Shown here: one piece after another, positions 4,644-6,784 of the stretch
Layout: the number at the start of each line of letters is the position of its first letter
How positions within the stretch are numbered: the stretch's first letter is position 1
Source of the DNA: an uncultured Lentisphaeria bacterium
Lineage (GTDB): Bacteria > Verrucomicrobiota > Lentisphaeria > Victivallales > UBA1829
Reading direction: 5' to 3'
NCBI GenBank assembly: GCA_905211485.1
Contig: CAJMAW010000151.1
Location: 1 to 6,784 of the forward strand
Length of the DNA stretch: 6,784 nt
The notes under the pieces: model-generated
The model's input: only the letters and a program-made list of their open reading frames with translations
What the model was told of the DNA's origin: nothing
The model's database searches: none
Position numbers and translations under genes: made by a program

Positions 4644-6784
4644 ATGAAAGATACGTTCAAAATCGCATTGGCGGGCAACCCGAACTGCGGTAAAACCACG
4701 ATTTTCAACATGCTGACGGGAGCAAGGCAGCATGTGGGCAATTACCCGGGCGTCACCGTGGAGCGGAAAAGCGGGCACTGCAGGATCGGGGGGATCACGA
4801 TTGAGGTGATTGATCTTCCCGGGACTTACAGTCTGTCCTCTTCTTCGATTGACGAGACGATAGCTTTCCGGGAAATCGTCAATGGGGATTTCGACCTGAT
4901 TCTGAACGTCGTGGACGCCGGGAACCTGCAGAGGAATCTTTACCTCACCACGCAGCTGGCGGAACTGAAGATCCCCATGGTGCTTGTCTTCAATATGATG
5001 GACGAGGCGAAAAGCAAGGGAATGTGTTTCAACCGCCTGAAGCTGGAGCATTTTTTCGGGACAAAAATTGTCGAAACGATCGGCTCCCGCGGACGCGGGG
5101 TGGAAGAACTCAAGACTCTGATATTCAAGATCCTCAAGGGGGAACTGCATTTCTCCCCCATGCAGATGAACTACGGCCCCGACTGCGAATCCGCCCTGAA
5201 AATCCTGACGGAAGAGATCAGAAAGCGCAATCTCCCGGAATGCCGCAGGATTCCGGAACGGTATTTTGCAATCAAACTGCTGGAAAACGACGGCGACATC
5301 GTCGGCATGAACGCATTTGCCCCTCTGCTGGAGACGGCAAAACAGCTCCGGGAAAAACTTGCCGAACGGCTCGGAGAAAACAGTGAGACCATCATCGCCG
5401 ACTGCCGTTACGGAATCATTTTCGGGGCGTACCGGGAAACCGTCAGGGTGGTGAGGGACAACCGGATTCAAGTCACGGAACAGATTGACAGGATTGTCAT
5501 GAACCGTTTTCTCGGGCTTCCGATCTTTCTGTTCATGATGTATCTGGTATTCACCTTCACCTTCACCTGTGCGGACCCGATCATGGAGTGGATGGAAAGC
5601 GGATTCGCGTATTTATCGGGCGCGGTCGACAGCGCATGGCCGGAAGGGAAGATGGAATTTCTGCGGGCGGTTCTCACGGAAGGGATCATCGGCGGAGTCG
5701 GCGGGGTGCTGGTGTTCCTGCCGAACATTCTTCTCCTGTTTCTGGCCATTGCGGTTCTGGAGGCCAGCGGATACATGTCCAGAGCGGCGTTTGTCATGGA
5801 CGGCTTCATGCATCTTTTCGGACTGCACGGGAAAAGTTTCATCCCGATGCTCCTGGGATTCGGATGCACTGTGCCGGCTGTGATGGCGACAAGAACAATC
5901 GAATCGGAAAAAGACCGCCTCACAACCATCATGATTCTTCCGATGATGAGCTGCAGTGCCAGACTGCCGATTTACACGATCATTGTGGCTGCGTTTTTTC
6001 AGGAGAGCATACGGCCGCTCATGATGTTTATTATTTATGTCACGGGAATTGTGATGGCGCTGATCTGCGCGCGGCTGCTGAAGTCCACTCTTTTCAGCGG
6101 GGAAAACGACACTTTTGTCATGGAGCTCCCCCCGTACCGGATGCCTTCGCTCAAAAGCATTGGTCTCACCGTGCTCGAACGCGGGATGCTGTATCTCAAA
6201 AAGGCCGGAACCATCATTCTCTTCTTTTCCATCCTTCTTTTCCTGCTGAACACATTCCCGGTCAAGAAAGAGTTTTCCAGAGACTATGCTGCTGAAATCG
6301 AGGCTGTTGAAAACAGCAGCACGATCAGTGCCGAGGAGAAACCGAAGGAAATGCTCCATCTGGAAACGGAAAGAAAAGCGGAACTCCTGGAATATTCCAT
6401 TGCCGGAAAAATCGGGCATGTGCTTGAACTGTTTTTCCGTCCGCTGGGTTTTGACTGGAGAATCAGTTCGGCTCTCGTGGGTGCTCTTCCGGCGAAGGAG
6501 CTTTTTGTTTCGCAGCTGGGAATTCTTTATTCGATTGGGGAAGCCGATGAGGAATCGGACCAGCTCAGGGATCAGCTCAGAGAAAATTATACTCCGCTTC
6601 AGGGATTTGCCGTGATGATATTTTCACTGCTTTCGATGCCGTGCATCGCCACGGTCGCCATTGTCAGGAGAGAGACGAATTCCTGGAAGTACACAATTTT
6701 CCAGTGTATTGCTTTGACGGCCGTTGCCTATCTGGTGACGCTGCTTGTATATCAGGCGGGGCTTTTCCTGAAACTCGGAACGAC
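4644..6784 (+). CDS. feoB: FeoB ferrous-iron transport protein (3' end beyond the window)
   Basis: The inner-membrane Fe(II) importer FeoB; 713 residues are visible with no stop before the window ends. The N-terminal G domain carries G1 GNPNCGKTT (11-19), the switch I threonine T38 in NYPGVTVE, G3 DLPG (57-60), G4 NMMD (117-120) and a G5-like GSRGRG. A helical linker follows, then membrane segments from about residue 290. Core motifs are all present: GGVGGVLVFLPN (353 on), GFGCTVPAVMATRTIESEKD (405 on), SCSARLPIY (436 on), ALPAKELFVSQLG and MPCIATVAIVRRET. A charged soluble insert spans about 545-583. Normal FeoB length is roughly 700-800, so little should be missing. The ATG at 4644 has only AAGG 14 bases upstream as a possible ribosome binding site, but it starts right before the G1 strand as expected. 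No separate feoA lies upstream. The preceding DtxR-type gene has the only FeoA-like domain in view. Confidence 0.95.
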   Translation, partial: MKDTFKIALAGNPNCGKTTIFNMLTGARQHVGNYPGVTVERKSGHCRIGGITIEVIDLPGTYSLSSSSIDETIAFREIVNGDFDLILNVVDAGNLQRNLYLTTQLAELKIPMVLVFNMMDEAKSKGMCFNRLKLEHFFGTKIVETIGSRGRGVEELKTLIFKILKGELHFSPMQMNYGPDCESALKILTEEIRKRNLPECRRIPERYFAIKLLENDGDIVGMNAFAPLLETAKQLREKLAERLGENSETIIADCRYGIIFGAYRETVRVVRDNRIQVTEQIDRIVMNRFLGLPIFLFMMYLVFTFTFTCADPIMEWMESGFAYLSGAVDSAWPEGKMEFLRAVLTEGIIGGVGGVLVFLPNILLLFLAIAVLEASGYMSRAAFVMDGFMHLFGLHGKSFIPMLLGFGCTVPAVMATRTIESEKDRLTTIMILPMMSCSARLPIYTIIVAAFFQESIRPLMMFIIYVTGIVMALICARLLKSTLFSGENDTFVMELPPYRMPSLKSIGLTVLERGMLYLKKAGTIILFFSILLFLLNTFPVKKEFSRDYAAEIEAVENSSTISAEEKPKEMLHLETERKAELLEYSIAGKIGHVLELFFRPLGFDWRISSALVGALPAKELFVSQLGILYSIGEADEESDQLRDQLRENYTPLQGFAVMIFSLLSMPCIATVAIVRRETNSWKYTIFQCIALTAVAYLVTLLVYQAGLFLKLGT

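Noticed and set aside
4608..5471. A 287-codon minus-strand open frame antisense to the feoB G domain
   Set aside because: The opposite strand encodes unmistakable FeoB GTPase motifs; this frame has no recognisable domain.
5613..6419. A 268-codon minus-strand open frame antisense to the FeoB membrane domain
   Set aside because: It is rich in histidine, arginine and glutamine with no domain, as expected for the antisense of hydrophobic codons.
6286..6615. A 109-codon plus-strand open frame in another frame inside feoB
   Set aside because: The FeoB frame continues unbroken through this region with conserved membrane motifs, so there is no frameshift and this is a shadow.

Overview
The window is a bacterial chromosomal segment holding four substantial genes in two functional blocks, with AT-rich regulatory gaps between them. 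Coding DNA is moderately GC-rich. The mix of a cytoplasmic GH116-type glycosidase, a divergent AraC-type activator, and a DtxR-type regulator beside feoB suggests an anaerobic, polysaccharide-using bacterium. A Lentisphaerota/Verrucomicrobiota-like gut or sediment lineage is my guess from the style of the proteins; nothing in the window proves it.

Layout: positions 1-97 hold no identifiable gene but carry four closely packed inverted repeats beyond the 3' end of the glycosidase gene. Positions 98-2689 (minus strand) encode an 863-residue GH116 / DUF608 family glycoside hydrolase. Positions 2690-2811 are a divergent control region with two CG-centred palindromes whose centres lie 30 bp apart. 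Positions 2812-3663 (plus) encode an AraC-family regulator that probably controls the glycosidase. Positions 3664-3858 are a control region for the next block. Positions 3859-4545 (plus) encode a DtxR/MntR-family metal-dependent repressor with a C-terminal FeoA-like SH3 domain. Positions 4644-6784 (plus) encode FeoB, the ferrous-iron transporter, which is still open at the right edge.

How the parts work together: in the left block, the AraC protein probably senses a sugar ligand and switches on the intracellular beta-glycosidase. In the right block, the DtxR-like protein probably senses Fe(II) or Mn(II) and represses both itself and feoB. The best support is a motif seen in front of both genes: the 19-bp pattern AAACTTAGT-N5-CTAAT occurs at 3752-3770 and 4604-4622, with all 14 fixed bases identical. 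I saw no RNA gene, CRISPR array or insertion sequence. The pair of shared operator-like sites is the most informative non-coding signal here; I found no convincing evidence of a wholly novel system.
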